Positions 37,200 through 47,308 of a stretch of DNA of 64,000 nt are shown here, piece after piece; within the stretch, counting starts at the first letter, position 1, and each line of letters opens with the position of its first letter. The notes below the pieces were generated by a model. It did not search any database, was not told where the DNA came from, and saw only the letters and a program-made list of their open reading frames with translations. The position numbers and the translations under genes are program-made. The stretch comes from CAYYNP01 sp964472545 (GTDB taxonomy: Bacteria; Planctomycetota; Planctomycetia; Pirellulales; Thermoguttaceae), in assembly GCA_964472545.1 (NCBI GenBank), contig CAYYNP010000005.1, positions 1 through 64,000 on the forward strand, in the 5' to 3' direction.

Positions 37200-38546
37200 C
37201 TACAGCGTGATTTGTCTCTTGTCTAACGACAGATTCGGCGGAACGACCGGCGTGGGGTGTTCGCCGGCGTGGACGAACGTCCGGTTCCGACCGTAACGTT
37301 TTGCCTCTTGCAGCGTCGCGACGGCCCGGTCGAACAGTGTATCTGAGGTGTCCTTCTCGTTAACGTCGACCAGCCCGGCACTGACGGTGACCTGCACTTC
37401 GGATTGGCGGTGCGTGAACTGGGCAATCTCGATCGATTGCCGGATGTTCTCCACCGCGTTGACGGCCATGCGGGAATCGCAGTCGGGAAAGAGGATCGCG
37501 AAGCATTGGCCGGAAAACCGGGCTGCCGGTCCGTCGTTGATCCGTTCTCCATCCAGGAACTGGGCCACGGCCCGCAGCACGCGGTCGCCCAGCTTCTGAC
37601 CGTGTTTGACGTTCATTGCGGTGAAGTCGTCGAGGTCGATCAACGCGAGCAGCAACGGCCGCACCCGATGCGGATCCTGTTGCCACCACTCGGCGAGGTG
37701 CGTCTCCAGGCCGGCCCGGCTGGGCAAACCGGTCAACGCGTCGGAGTGCATCAGGGGATTCGCGTCGTCGAGCCATTCTTCGTCGCGCGCGACCTCGACC
37801 ATCGTGGCGTCAAGCACGTCGCGAACCTCGTGGCCGGCTCCGATCAGCTTGCCGGTGAGTTCGACGACTTGCCGGGCACCGACTTCGGGATCCTCTTCGT
37901 AGTCCAGCGTTTCGGCGGCCTCGGCGATGCGTGCAATCTGCTCGTCTTGAAGGTCGGTGGCGTCGCGTATTTGCTCGAGCGTCTCGTTTGCCGTCTCGTC
38001 GGCCGTCTCGTCGCCGGCGTCATACGCTTCTTCGACTTCCTCCAGCGCCTGCTCCCGTTTGTCGCGAAACTCGTCGTTGGCCGCCAGCAGTTCGTCGACG
38101 CTCTCCTTCAGTGCGGCCGGATCGGAGTCGCTTTCGATCGCCCGCAACTCGGCGTCCGCCTCTGACACCCGGTCGAGATAGCGTTCTGCCTCGAGTTGGA
38201 ACGATTCGATCGACGATTCGGCGGCGCTCTTCTCCCGCGGTGGCTCTTCCGGCGGCAGTTCGGCCGCCGCGGCGGCCGCAGCCTCGTGCGATTCGGCCGG
38301 TGTTGGTTCTTCTGTCGTGGGGGCCACGTCCGGCGGCGATTCCTCCGCGACGTATGCGACTTCCTCAGGTGGCGCTGCGATCGTGCCGGGATCGTCCCAA
38401 CCGTCGATGGCTGCCATCAGCGACCGATACCGTCGGCCCAGGTAAACGGCCACGCCGAATCCCAAGCCCAAGTTCAAACCGGCCAAAACCAATACGTAGA
38501 ACACCACGGCCCGGGTTCCTCGAGGCGGCGATACAATTATCCGCAC
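37200..38546 (-). CDS. Membrane GGDEF-domain protein with degenerate active site
   Basis: The 448-aa protein starts at GTG 38546 and has one N-terminal membrane helix (about 12-32), a long acidic coiled-coil segment (about 75-265, many Glu and Ala), then a GGDEF fold (about 270-430: DALTGLPSRAG, LIDLDDF, GDRVLRAVAQFL). The GGDEF signature itself reads SGQCF, so two essential residues are missing and diguanylate cyclase activity is unlikely. It may act as a binding or scaffolding subunit for c-di-GMP. It is transcribed in the same direction as the downstream PilZ gene. Confidence 0.82.
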   Translation of the reverse strand: MRIIVSPPRGTRAVVFYVLVLAGLNLGLGFGVAVYLGRRYRSLMAAIDGWDDPGTIAAPPEEVAYVAEESPPDVAPTTEEPTPAESHEAAAAAAAELPPEEPPREKSAAESSIESFQLEAERYLDRVSEADAELRAIESDSDPAALKESVDELLAANDEFRDKREQALEEVEEAYDAGDETADETANETLEQIRDATDLQDEQIARIAEAAETLDYEEDPEVGARQVVELTGKLIGAGHEVRDVLDATMVEVARDEEWLDDANPLMHSDALTGLPSRAGLETHLAEWWQQDPHRVRPLLLALIDLDDFTAMNVKHGQKLGDRVLRAVAQFLDGERINDGPAARFSGQCFAILFPDCDSRMAVNAVENIRQSIEIAQFTHRQSEVQVTVSAGLVDVNEKDTSDTLFDRAVATLQEAKRYGRNRTFVHAGEHPTPVVPPNLSLDKRQITL

Positions 38547-38849
38547 AAGTTTACGTTCCTATACGGCGCTGTGGCGGGTTTTCCGGTTTGAAGTGCGATG
38601 ACTTGTCATCACTTCGGGTCTCCCGCCATCTGACGGGCAAGAAACCGTCCATGCATCGATCCGATCCGGAAGGGAGCGGGAAGGAGGGCGCGGCAACATG
38701 TCGCCGCAGTCCAAACGACCGCTGCCGAAAGTGCCGAACGCAACGCTCGTGCGGTTTGAGTACAATGGGACCAGCCTGGACCGGCTCGCCGAGGTGTCTT
38801 ATGCTACCCGTGGTCGGTGAATGATCGAGACGGCAAATGGGAGGTCGAG
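38547..38849. other. Divergent region between GGDEF gene and HzsA-like gene 1
   Basis: 303 bp. It contains a short GAAGTG.GATGAC/GTCATC.CTTC hairpin at 38590-38615 and presumably two promoters. No gene seen. Confidence 0.4.
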
Positions 38850-41800
38850 ATGAGAACCAGCGTCATGCGGGCGTTCGTGGTGGCCGAGTTGCTGACGATC
38901 GGATTGATGGTTACCTCCGGTTCTGCCGCCACGCGCGAGCAAGTCGAGGCCGATTGGCAGCGGCAGGACCAGGCCCTGCTGGAGCGCATCCGGCGGGCGG
39001 GGATCGCCCGCTTTGCCGAAGTGCAGCTTCAATGGCCCGGGTTGGAGGCATCGCAGCAAGCGGGGCTCGCGGTACCCCTGTTGTCGGCGCCGGCGTTGGA
39101 CGGCCGTCTCGACGACGCTTGTTGGACGCGTGCGACGACGGCCCCGCCGGGACCGCCCGACCAACCGGTGCGCCCGGTCTTGCGGTTGGCTCGCGATGCA
39201 AAGCACCTCTACATTGGTGCGACGTTTCCCGCGGCCGCCGAACCGTGCTTCTATCCGGCGACCACGGCCGCCGACGCTTCCGGAGCCGTCGACGGGATCA
39301 AGAACGGCCGCTACGCCTTCCACACCGGCCAGGAGCCGAACCCTTGGTGGCAGGTCGACCTGCAAGAGCTCCGCGCGATCGGCCGGGTCGTGATCTACAA
39401 CCGGCTCGATTATCCGCCCGGGCTGACCAACGCCTACAAGCTCGTTGTGCTCACCTCCGACGACGGCAAGACCTGGACGCAGCGCTACGACAACGCCCGC
39501 AAGCCGTTCGGCGGCGCGACGTCGGGAAAGCCGCTGTCGGTCGATCTGTCCGCCGCAGGCAAAGACGGCGGCCCGCTGCAAGCCCGCTTCGTACGGCTGC
39601 AACTGCCGAGCGAGAGGCCGATCTTCCTGCACTTGGACGAAGTCGAGATCTACGCGCCGGACAAACCCGACGAGAACATCGCGCTCGGCCGGCCCGCCGA
39701 TCAGAGCAGCCGCAGCCCGTGGTCGCGGGGCGGGAGGCTGTTCTCGATCGACGGCATCGGCGTTGGGCTGCTCGACGACGGTAAGACGTTGCGCGTGACG
39801 GCCAACGGAGCCGCGCTGCCCGACACGCAAGCACGTCTCGCACGGCACGGCGGCCAAACGAACGTGGAAGTCGCTCTGCCGCTGGCCCGCATGCCGCGCG
39901 GCTTCCCGGCCAAATTCACGCCGTTTCACAGTCCGCCGATTCGTTTGGCCGGCGGACCGGCGGGCAAGTGGCGGATCGCCTGGCCGGAGAAGCCCACGTT
40001 GGGATTCGGCCGCAACCGGATCGCGCTGGAGCTTCATGCCGATGAGGCGTTGACCGCGCCAATTGAACTGACCGTCGAAGCGGTCGTCTTCACACGGATG
40101 CGGCCGGAAACGAGGCCGATCGCCCGCCAAACGATGACCGCGGCCGGGACGTTTCCGGTCGAGTTCACTATCGATCTGGAAGGTGCCGCCGCCGTGATTG
40201 TCACCGCACGACAGGACGGCATGAGCGTTCGCGACGGCCGGAGTTTCCTCGTTGCCCCGCTGCAACAGACCCTACGCCGGGCCGGGCGGCTGGCCAGTGA
40301 GTTCGACGTCGCGTTGCCCAAGGGATTCGACGATCTCTGCCGTCGGGCCGAGGCGTTGGACCAAAGTGAGAAGACGGTTGGTCCCGATCCGGCGACCCGG
40401 GCGGCCCTCTGCCGCGAAGCCCGCTGGACGGCCCGAGAGATCGCGTTTGCCAATCCGCTGATCGATTTCGACAAGTTGCTGCTGGTCAAGCGATTCACGC
40501 AGGAGACTTACCCCGACATCTGTCTGAACCACATGCCCTGGGTCTCGCGCCCCGGCGGTGATATCTGCGTGGTCACGCTCACCGGGCATGACCGGCCGGC
40601 CGAAGTCCGCACGTTGCTGGACGGCCGCCTAGGCCCCGGCCACGTCCACGGGGCCGATCTCTGGTGGGACCCCGATCGGGTCGTCTTCGGCTACGCCAAG
40701 GCCAAGAGCGACCAGCCGCCGGCCGGATGGCTGGTCCGCGGCACGAACTTCGACCTGCGACGCAACGAGGAGCCGACCCACCTGTTCGAGGTCGGCATTG
40801 ACGGCAGCGGATTGCGGCAGTTGACTTCCGGCGAGTGGAGCGACCTCGACCCGACCTACCTGGCCAACGGTGACGTGGCGTTTGTCTCCGAGCGTTGTGC
40901 CTGTTCGCTGCAGTGCAACGAACTCGACAAGGACGAGACCTCCTGCAACCTCTACGTGATGCGCGGCGACGGCAGCCACATCCGGCAGATGAGCGTCAGC
41001 AAGGACGGCGACTATCTGCCGCACGCCTTGGCCGACGGCTCGATCGCCTACACCCGCTGGGAATACCAGGAGCGAAGCTGGGCCCATATCCAGAGCGTCT
41101 GGGTGATCCGCCCGGACGGCACCGGCGCCGACGCCCTCTACAAGCAGCACATGAACAACCCCTGGGCGTTGGAGGACATGCGTTCGATCCCCCAAAACGG
41201 CAAGCTCTCGGCGATCGCCACCGGGCATCACACGCTGGCGGCCGGGCCGGTGGTGGTGGTCGATCCCGACCCGGGCTTGAACGACCCGGCCGGCATTCGC
41301 ATCGTTACGCCCGGCGTCTATCCGCCGGAAGGCGGCATGACGGGCACGGCGGTCGACGAAGGCGGCGTGGTCGACAACGGCGGCTTCTACATGACGCCTT
41401 GGCCGCTCTCCGAACGAACGTTCCTCGTTTCTTACACCTACGGCCCACAGACCGACGCGGCCGGCTACGCGATCTACTTGATCGACGTTCACGGCACCAA
41501 GGAACTCGTCTATCGCGATCCGGACATTTCCTGCTCCGTGCCGATCCCGCTTGCGCCCCGAAGAAAACCGCTGATCGTGGCCGACGTGACCGACCGCAGC
41601 AAGGACTACGCCGTCTGTACGCTGGCCAACGTGGCCTACGGCGTCGAGGGGATCGATCCCAAGCGGATCCACTATCTGCGGATCGCCAGCCGCGACCAGT
41701 GGCCCTACGACAACACCCACGGCGGCCAGCGATACGAGCCGGACGTCAAGGGCGTGATGGTCAACTGGACGCCCGCGAGAGTGATCGGCACCGTGCCGGT

Positions 41801-42722
41801 CGAGGCCGACGGCAGCGCCAGCTTTCGCGTACCGGCCGACGTGCCGGTCTACTTCCAGCTTCTCGACGAGAACCAGATGGAATTGCGGCGGATGCGGTCG
41901 TTTATCAGCTTTCAGCCGGGCGAGATCCGCGGTTGCGCCGGCTGTCACGAAACCCGGGCCGTGGCCCCGCCGATGACGCACGGGCCGTTCCCGCTGGCCA
42001 TGATGCGCGAGCCGCGAATCCCCACTCCGTCGCCTTGGGGCGACCGGGCGATCAGCTTCCTGCGCGACGTGCAGCCGGTCTTCGATCGGCATTGCACGGG
42101 CTGTCACGCGGGAGCCGAGCCGGCCGGCGGGCTCGATTTCTCCGGCGGGTTGACCGCCCGCTACAACCGGGCCTACGACACCATCCAAGCCCACGGGCTG
42201 ATCTCGCGGTCGAACGTCGGCGACGACGCCAAGGTCACCCCGCCGCTGGCCTTCGGCTCCCACAAGAGCAAGTTGGTCGAGGTCCTTCGCGACGGCGCGT
42301 GTAGTAAGCGGGCAAAGCTCAGCTCGGCCGACTGGCTGCGGCTGGTCACGTGGATCGATCTGAACGGTCCCTACCACGACGGCTTCATCAACAAGCGGCC
42401 GGCGGTCGCCCCTTACGACTTGCCGGCCGACGCGGAACTGGTTCGTCAAATCGCGGCGATCCACGCGAAACGCTGTGCGTCGTGCCACCAGCCGAACGAC
42501 GTCACCCGTGCCGACTGGATCGATCTGCGGCGGCCCGAACAAAGCCGCTTCCTAACGGCCCCACTATCAACCGACGCCGACGGCACCGGCCTTTGCCAAC
42601 CGCACGTCTACCGCGACTGCAACGACCCCGACTATCAGGCCGTACTCAAGTTGGTCGAGACCGCCGTCACCAAAGCCTGGCAACGGCCGCGGCGCGACGT
42701 GAAGGGGTTGGTGCAGCGGTAG
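38850..42722 (+). CDS. HzsA-like secreted multihaem propeller protein 1
   Basis: The protein is 1290 aa. The ATG at 38850 is chosen because GGGAGG lies just upstream and a signal peptide follows. An F5/8 type C-like domain (about 100-285) comes first. The central part has TolB/HzsA-middle-like propeller motifs (SGLRQLTSGEWSDLDPTYL, DLYVMRGDGSHI-like repeats) matching the alpha subunit of hydrazine synthase. Three CxxCH haem-c motifs lie near residues 1030 (CAGCH), 1082 (CTGCH) and 1209 (CASCH). Non-anammox planctomycetes often carry such homologues. It is therefore not evidence of anammox. It is paralogous to the gene at 43525-47307. A hairpin terminator follows. Confidence 0.85.
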   Translation: MRTSVMRAFVVAELLTIGLMVTSGSAATREQVEADWQRQDQALLERIRRAGIARFAEVQLQWPGLEASQQAGLAVPLLSAPALDGRLDDACWTRATTAPPGPPDQPVRPVLRLARDAKHLYIGATFPAAAEPCFYPATTAADASGAVDGIKNGRYAFHTGQEPNPWWQVDLQELRAIGRVVIYNRLDYPPGLTNAYKLVVLTSDDGKTWTQRYDNARKPFGGATSGKPLSVDLSAAGKDGGPLQARFVRLQLPSERPIFLHLDEVEIYAPDKPDENIALGRPADQSSRSPWSRGGRLFSIDGIGVGLLDDGKTLRVTANGAALPDTQARLARHGGQTNVEVALPLARMPRGFPAKFTPFHSPPIRLAGGPAGKWRIAWPEKPTLGFGRNRIALELHADEALTAPIELTVEAVVFTRMRPETRPIARQTMTAAGTFPVEFTIDLEGAAAVIVTARQDGMSVRDGRSFLVAPLQQTLRRAGRLASEFDVALPKGFDDLCRRAEALDQSEKTVGPDPATRAALCREARWTAREIAFANPLIDFDKLLLVKRFTQETYPDICLNHMPWVSRPGGDICVVTLTGHDRPAEVRTLLDGRLGPGHVHGADLWWDPDRVVFGYAKAKSDQPPAGWLVRGTNFDLRRNEEPTHLFEVGIDGSGLRQLTSGEWSDLDPTYLANGDVAFVSERCACSLQCNELDKDETSCNLYVMRGDGSHIRQMSVSKDGDYLPHALADGSIAYTRWEYQERSWAHIQSVWVIRPDGTGADALYKQHMNNPWALEDMRSIPQNGKLSAIATGHHTLAAGPVVVVDPDPGLNDPAGIRIVTPGVYPPEGGMTGTAVDEGGVVDNGGFYMTPWPLSERTFLVSYTYGPQTDAAGYAIYLIDVHGTKELVYRDPDISCSVPIPLAPRRKPLIVADVTDRSKDYAVCTLANVAYGVEGIDPKRIHYLRIASRDQWPYDNTHGGQRYEPDVKGVMVNWTPARVIGTVPVEADGSASFRVPADVPVYFQLLDENQMELRRMRSFISFQPGEIRGCAGCHETRAVAPPMTHGPFPLAMMREPRIPTPSPWGDRAISFLRDVQPVFDRHCTGCHAGAEPAGGLDFSGGLTARYNRAYDTIQAHGLISRSNVGDDAKVTPPLAFGSHKSKLVEVLRDGACSKRAKLSSADWLRLVTWIDLNGPYHDGFINKRPAVAPYDLPADAELVRQIAAIHAKRCASCHQPNDVTRADWIDLRRPEQSRFLTAPLSTDADGTGLCQPHVYRDCNDPDYQAVLKLVETAVTKAWQRPRRDVKGLVQR

Positions 42723-42790
42723 GACTGGCCGAAGGCACATCTTCCGGGCATAAGCGGCTAGCCCCGGGCCGAAGATCGCCTGCGGCGGAA

Positions 42791-42813
42791 AGGGCCATGA
42801 ATGGCCCTCTTTC
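42791..42813 (+). terminator. Hairpin terminator after HzsA-like gene 1
   Basis: AGGGCCAT-GA-ATGGCCCT (42791-42808) forms an 8-bp stem, or a 7-bp stem with a TGAA loop, and is followed by CTTTC. It is 68 bp past the stop. Confidence 0.55.
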
Positions 42814-42969
42814 GGGCAACGTTGCCGTAAAGAGAGTTGCCGAGAAGAAAAGCCGGGAGGTTCGGCAAACGCGGGCATGGTGCGCGTCTTGCAACACCGC
42901 CCCGACGATGGCACAATAGAGGGGTGTGGAACCCGGTCAGCCTTTGACTGCAGATTGCGGGACGACGCT

Positions 42970-43500
42970 ATGGAGTTGGAGTCGCTCAACTGCGATCACT
43001 GCGGCGCGCCGCTGGAGATCCCGCTGACGGCCACCTTCGTCAAGTGTAACCATTGCGGCAGTCAGTTGGCCGTTCGCCGCTCGGAATCGGTCGCCTTCAC
43101 CGAGAGGGTGGAGCAACTGGCGGAAACAACCGAGCATCTCACCGAGCGAATCTCGGAACTGACTCGGCAAAACGAACTGTCGGCGTTGGATCGGCGATGG
43201 GAGCGTGAACAAGAGGCCTTCATGTGGAAGGACTCTACTGGCAAGCTCCACCCACCCGCCAAGAGCGCGACCTTGGTCGGGATCCTCTTGGCTGCTTTCA
43301 CGTGTTTCATATTTGTCCCAGTTCTATTCACGTCCGACCACGTGCCCCCCTTCGTAAGATGGGTTTTCTTTCCTGCCATGATTCTGACGGTGGTCATTCT
43401 CGGTATCCGTCTTTCCGTGCGGGCCAACCAGAACGTGGATCGATACCAGAGCGCTCTGGCTCGATACAAAGAAGAACGTGCAAAACTGCTGGACAGTTGA
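42970..43500 (+). CDS. Zinc-ribbon membrane protein
   Basis: The 176-aa protein starts at the ATG at 42970. Two CxxC pairs (CDHCG near residue 9, CNHCG near 28) form a zinc ribbon, followed by a coiled coil (about 45-85, EQLAETTEHLTERISELTRQ) and two hydrophobic segments (about 97-115 and 125-150), then a charged tail. Zinc-ribbon membrane proteins like this often have structural or regulatory roles. Its position between two large HzsA-like genes suggests a link but proves none. Confidence 0.72.
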   Translation: MELESLNCDHCGAPLEIPLTATFVKCNHCGSQLAVRRSESVAFTERVEQLAETTEHLTERISELTRQNELSALDRRWEREQEAFMWKDSTGKLHPPAKSATLVGILLAAFTCFIFVPVLFTSDHVPPFVRWVFFPAMILTVVILGIRLSVRANQNVDRYQSALARYKEERAKLLDS

Positions 43501-43524
43501 GTTATCCTGCGAGGAGAACGAACT

Positions 43525-46500
43525 ATGAGAAGACGCCCGAGATGGTTGCGGCAACGGAGTTCCGGCTGCCGGTGTGCGATGTCGATTCTTGCCTGTCTGG
43601 CGGCCGGCTTTCTGTTGGCGTATCCCTGCGTTGCACAGGCCGAACCGGCTGGGTCATTCGTAATTCCGGCGTGGGCGTTTGATCGGGGGAACGCGAAGAC
43701 GTTTACCTCGAGTTGGGCGGACGCGGAGCCGATGGTGGCTTCCAGCGGGGATCTGCCGCTGGAGATCGAGTTTGATATCGAGTTTCCCGTGGAGGCGGAG
43801 TATACGCTTTGTATTCGCTACGCCGCGGCGGCGGCTAGGCCGGTGGAAGTGTATCTGGATAAGAAGAAACTCGGGTCCGGCTGCCGCACAGTAACCGGGA
43901 GTTGGAACACCAGCACCGCACAGTGGGAAGAGACCTGCAAGCACAAGATCACCCAGGGCAAACACACCGTTCGGCTGAGAAGCAACAACGTCTTCCCGCA
44001 CATCGTCAGCCTGCGGTTCGATTCGGACCAGGCGTTTCCCGAAGGTTGGAAACTCGAACGTCCCAACGCGCGGAAACTCACCAGCCCGCCGCCGGTGCCC
44101 AAGGCGAATCGCTACACGCCCGAGTTCGTCGACGCGGCGACGCTGCGCCGGGCGCTTGAGGACCTCGCGGCGACGTTCGGCCGGCAATACCCGAACGGCT
44201 CGCAGTATCTCGAACAACTCGACGCCCTGGAAGCCCAGCAACAGGCCGTCGAAGACGGCACGGACGAAGAAAAGCACGCCGTGACCGACGCGCTGATCGC
44301 GCTGCGGCGCGAGGCCCTGTTGGCCAATCCGCTGTTGGACTTCGACAAGCTGCTATTGGTCCGTCGCGGGGCCGGCTCGCCCAGCTTGGGGCTGCCGCGG
44401 AACTGGCAGAGCAACTCCAGCCTGCCGAAGTCGGGCTTCGACGACCAGATCGAAGTGCTCTCGCCCGTAGGGCCCGACGGCGAACTGACCACGATCTACA
44501 AACCCGAGGCCGGCAAGTTTACCGGCGACGTCGACCTGCACTTTGACGCCGAGAAGATGCTCTTCTCGATGCCCGGCAGCCACAAGCGCTGGCAAGTCTT
44601 CGAGATGAACACGGACGGCAGCGGCCTGCGAGAACTCACCGGCGAGCAGCCCGACGTGGACAGCTACGATGCCTGTTACTTGCCCGACGGCAAGATCATC
44701 TTCACTTCGACGGCCTGTTTCATCGGCGTGCCCTGCGTCTACGGCGGCTCGCACGTGGCCGTGAATTACGTGATGGACGCCGACGGCGGGGCGATCCGCC
44801 AACTCTGCTTCGACCAGGAGCACGACTGGTGCCCGGTGGTGTTGAACAACGGCCGAGTGCTCTATACGCGTTGGGAATACACCGACACGCCCCACTCCAA
44901 CACGCGGCTGCTGTTCCACATGAACCCCGACGGCACACAGCAGATGGAGTATTACGGCAGCAACTCCTATTGGCCCAACTCGTTCTTCTATACGCGCCCC
45001 ATCCCCGGCCACCCGACCAAGGTGGCCGGCGTGATCGGCGGGCATCACGACAACCCGCGGATGGGCGAACTGGTGATCTTCGACCCGGCCCGCGGACGCC
45101 ACGAAGCCACCGGGGCCGTGCAGCGGATTCCCGGCTACGGCGAAAAGGTCGAACCGATCATTGCCGACGGGCTGACCAAGGCGAGTTGGCCAAAGTTCCT
45201 GCACCCGTATCCGCTGAGCGAGAAGTACTTCATCGTGTCGATGAAGCCGACGCCGAAGTCGCTCTGGGGTGTTTACCTTGTCGACACGTTCGACAACGTA
45301 ACGCTGATCAAGGAGATACCCGGCTATGCACTGTTGGAGCCGATCCCGTTGCGCCCCGTAACGCCGCCGCCGGTGATTCCGGAGAAAGTCGACCTGACCC
45401 GCAAGGACGCCCTGGTCTACATCCCCGACATCTACGCCGGCGACGGCCTGAAGGGCGTGCCGCGCGGCACGGTCAAGTCGATGCGGATCCTCACGTACCA
45501 CTTCTCCTACCAGGGCATGGGCGGGCTGCTGGGCGTGATCGGGATGGACGGGCCGTGGGACATCAAACGCGTGGTGGGCACGGTGCCGGTCGAGGCCGAC
45601 GGCTCGGCCAAGTTCCGGCTGCCGGCCAACATGCCCGTCTCGCTACAGCCGCTCGACGCCGACGGCAAGGCCTTGCAGCTTATGCGAAGCTGGATGACGG
45701 CCATGCCCGGCGAGGTCGTCTCATGCACGGGCTGCCACGAGCGGCAAAACACGTCGCCCATCGTGCGGCAGACGCTCGCGGCCACTCGGGCCCCGTCGCG
45801 GATCGAGCCGTGGTACGGGCCGATCCGCGGGTTCAGCTACGCCCGGGAAGTGCAGCCGGTGATCGACAAATACTGCGTCGGCTGTCACGACGGCCAGCCG
45901 CGATCCGACGGCACGCAACTCGCCGATCTACGCGGCGACGTGAAGATCACCGATTGGCGTTCGGTCACGCCGGGCAACGGCGGCGGCCACGCGGGCAAGT
46001 TCTCCGTGGGCTATGCTGAACTGCACCGCTACGTCCGACGGCCCGGCATCGAAAGCGACTATCACGTGCTCGAACCGCTAGAGTTCCACGCCGACACCAC
46101 GCAACTCGTGCAGATGCTCCGCCGCGGCCACCACAACGTGAAGCTTGACGCCGAAGGCTGGGACCGACTGATCACTTGGATCGATCTGAATTGCCCTTAC
46201 CACGGCACCTGGGGCGAGGAACTCGACAATCCGGGCGTGCAACGCGAGCGGCGGCGGGATCTGCTGAAGCTCTACGCCAATGTGGACGACGACCCGGAGG
46301 CGGTCGTGCAACTCAACACCGGGCCGATCGAGCCGGTGATGCCGGAGCCGCTCGAAGAAGCCGCCCCGCAACCGATCGAATGCGCCGGCTGGCCGTTCGA
46401 CGCGGCAGAAGCGCAGCGTCGCCAGTCGGCCGCCGGGCCGGTCACGCGGCAGACGGTTCCGCTGGCCGACGGCGTCGACCTCGAGTTGGCCCTGATCCCC

Positions 46501-47307
46501 GCCGGACAGTTCGTCATGGGCAGCAGTGAGGGCGAAATCGACCAGCGGCCGCGGTCGCGCGTCGATATCGAACGGCCGTTCTGGATGGCCACCTGCGAAG
46601 TGACCAACGAGCAATACGCCCTGTTCGACGCGTCGCACGACAGCCGCGTGGAAACCAAGAACGCCTATCAGTTCGGCATCCACGGCTATCCGATGAACCG
46701 GCCCGAGCAGCCGGTGGTCCGGGTGTCGTACGGCCGCGCGAAGGCGTTCTGCCGTTGGCTCAGCGAGAAGACCGGCCAGCGATTCGACCTGCCCAGCGAG
46801 GCCCAATGGGAATATGCCTGCCGAGCGGGAACCAACACGCCGGCGTCTTACGGCGAGCTGGACGCCGACTTTGGCCCCTTCGCCAACTTCGCCGACGCCA
46901 CGATGACCAAGTTTGCCAGCAACCCCTACACGGTCGACCAGCCGCTGGCCAACCCGCCGAAGTATGACGATTGGATCCCCAAGGACCCCCGCTACAACGA
47001 CGGCGCATTGCTCTCCGTGGCGCCGGGCAACTATCGGCCGAACGCCTGGGGATTGTTCGACATGCACGGCAACGTGGCCGAGTGGACCCGCACGGCATAT
47101 CGTCCCTATCCCTACGACCCCGACGACGACCGCGAGTCGCCGGCGGCATCCCAGCGCGTCGTCATCCGCGGCGGTTCCTGGCGCGATCGGCCGAAGCGTG
47201 GCACGTCGAGTTTCCGGCTGGGCTACCGGCAGTTTCAGGGGGTGTACAACGTAGGCTTTCGTGTGATTTGCGAAGTCGGGCCGGAGGTCGTCGCTCGGGC
47301 CGAGTAG
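43525..47307 (+). CDS. HzsA-like secreted haem protein fused to SUMF1/FGE-like domain
   Basis: This is a 1260-aa protein with a signal peptide (SILACLAAGFLLAYPCVAQA), starting at ATG 43525 with GAGGAG upstream. The central propeller and haem region mirrors the upstream paralogue (TVPVEADGSAKFRLPANMPV and its counterpart). It has two CxxCH motifs, CTGCH near 734 and CVGCH near 786, against three in the neighbour. From about residue 985 the C-terminus is a SUMF1/formylglycine-generating-enzyme domain (IPAGQFVMGSSEGE, VSYGRAKAFCRWL, GNVAEWTRTAY, RGGSWRDRPKR, VGFRVIC). The two active-site cysteines of true formylglycine-generating enzymes are absent at RGGSW, so it probably binds rather than oxidises. 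Its stop is 1 bp from the convergent radical SAM gene. Confidence 0.87.
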   Translation: MRRRPRWLRQRSSGCRCAMSILACLAAGFLLAYPCVAQAEPAGSFVIPAWAFDRGNAKTFTSSWADAEPMVASSGDLPLEIEFDIEFPVEAEYTLCIRYAAAAARPVEVYLDKKKLGSGCRTVTGSWNTSTAQWEETCKHKITQGKHTVRLRSNNVFPHIVSLRFDSDQAFPEGWKLERPNARKLTSPPPVPKANRYTPEFVDAATLRRALEDLAATFGRQYPNGSQYLEQLDALEAQQQAVEDGTDEEKHAVTDALIALRREALLANPLLDFDKLLLVRRGAGSPSLGLPRNWQSNSSLPKSGFDDQIEVLSPVGPDGELTTIYKPEAGKFTGDVDLHFDAEKMLFSMPGSHKRWQVFEMNTDGSGLRELTGEQPDVDSYDACYLPDGKIIFTSTACFIGVPCVYGGSHVAVNYVMDADGGAIRQLCFDQEHDWCPVVLNNGRVLYTRWEYTDTPHSNTRLLFHMNPDGTQQMEYYGSNSYWPNSFFYTRPIPGHPTKVAGVIGGHHDNPRMGELVIFDPARGRHEATGAVQRIPGYGEKVEPIIADGLTKASWPKFLHPYPLSEKYFIVSMKPTPKSLWGVYLVDTFDNVTLIKEIPGYALLEPIPLRPVTPPPVIPEKVDLTRKDALVYIPDIYAGDGLKGVPRGTVKSMRILTYHFSYQGMGGLLGVIGMDGPWDIKRVVGTVPVEADGSAKFRLPANMPVSLQPLDADGKALQLMRSWMTAMPGEVVSCTGCHERQNTSPIVRQTLAATRAPSRIEPWYGPIRGFSYAREVQPVIDKYCVGCHDGQPRSDGTQLADLRGDVKITDWRSVTPGNGGGHAGKFSVGYAELHRYVRRPGIESDYHVLEPLEFHADTTQLVQMLRRGHHNVKLDAEGWDRLITWIDLNCPYHGTWGEELDNPGVQRERRRDLLKLYANVDDDPEAVVQLNTGPIEPVMPEPLEEAAPQPIECAGWPFDAAEAQRRQSAAGPVTRQTVPLADGVDLELALIPAGQFVMGSSEGEIDQRPRSRVDIERPFWMATCEVTNEQYALFDASHDSRVETKNAYQFGIHGYPMNRPEQPVVRVSYGRAKAFCRWLSEKTGQRFDLPSEAQWEYACRAGTNTPASYGELDADFGPFANFADATMTKFASNPYTVDQPLANPPKYDDWIPKDPRYNDGALLSVAPGNYRPNAWGLFDMHGNVAEWTRTAYRPYPYDPDDDRESPAASQRVVIRGGSWRDRPKRGTSSFRLGYRQFQGVYNVGFRVICEVGPEVVARAE

Positions 47308-47308
47308 C

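Noticed and set aside
38850..47307. Evidence for anammox (hydrazine synthase)
   Set aside because: Only HzsA-like domain architecture is seen; HzsB, HzsC, hydrazine dehydrogenase and other anammox genes are absent.
46480..47307. Functional formylglycine-generating enzyme
   Set aside because: The catalytic cysteines are missing in the RGGSW region, so only the fold is supported.
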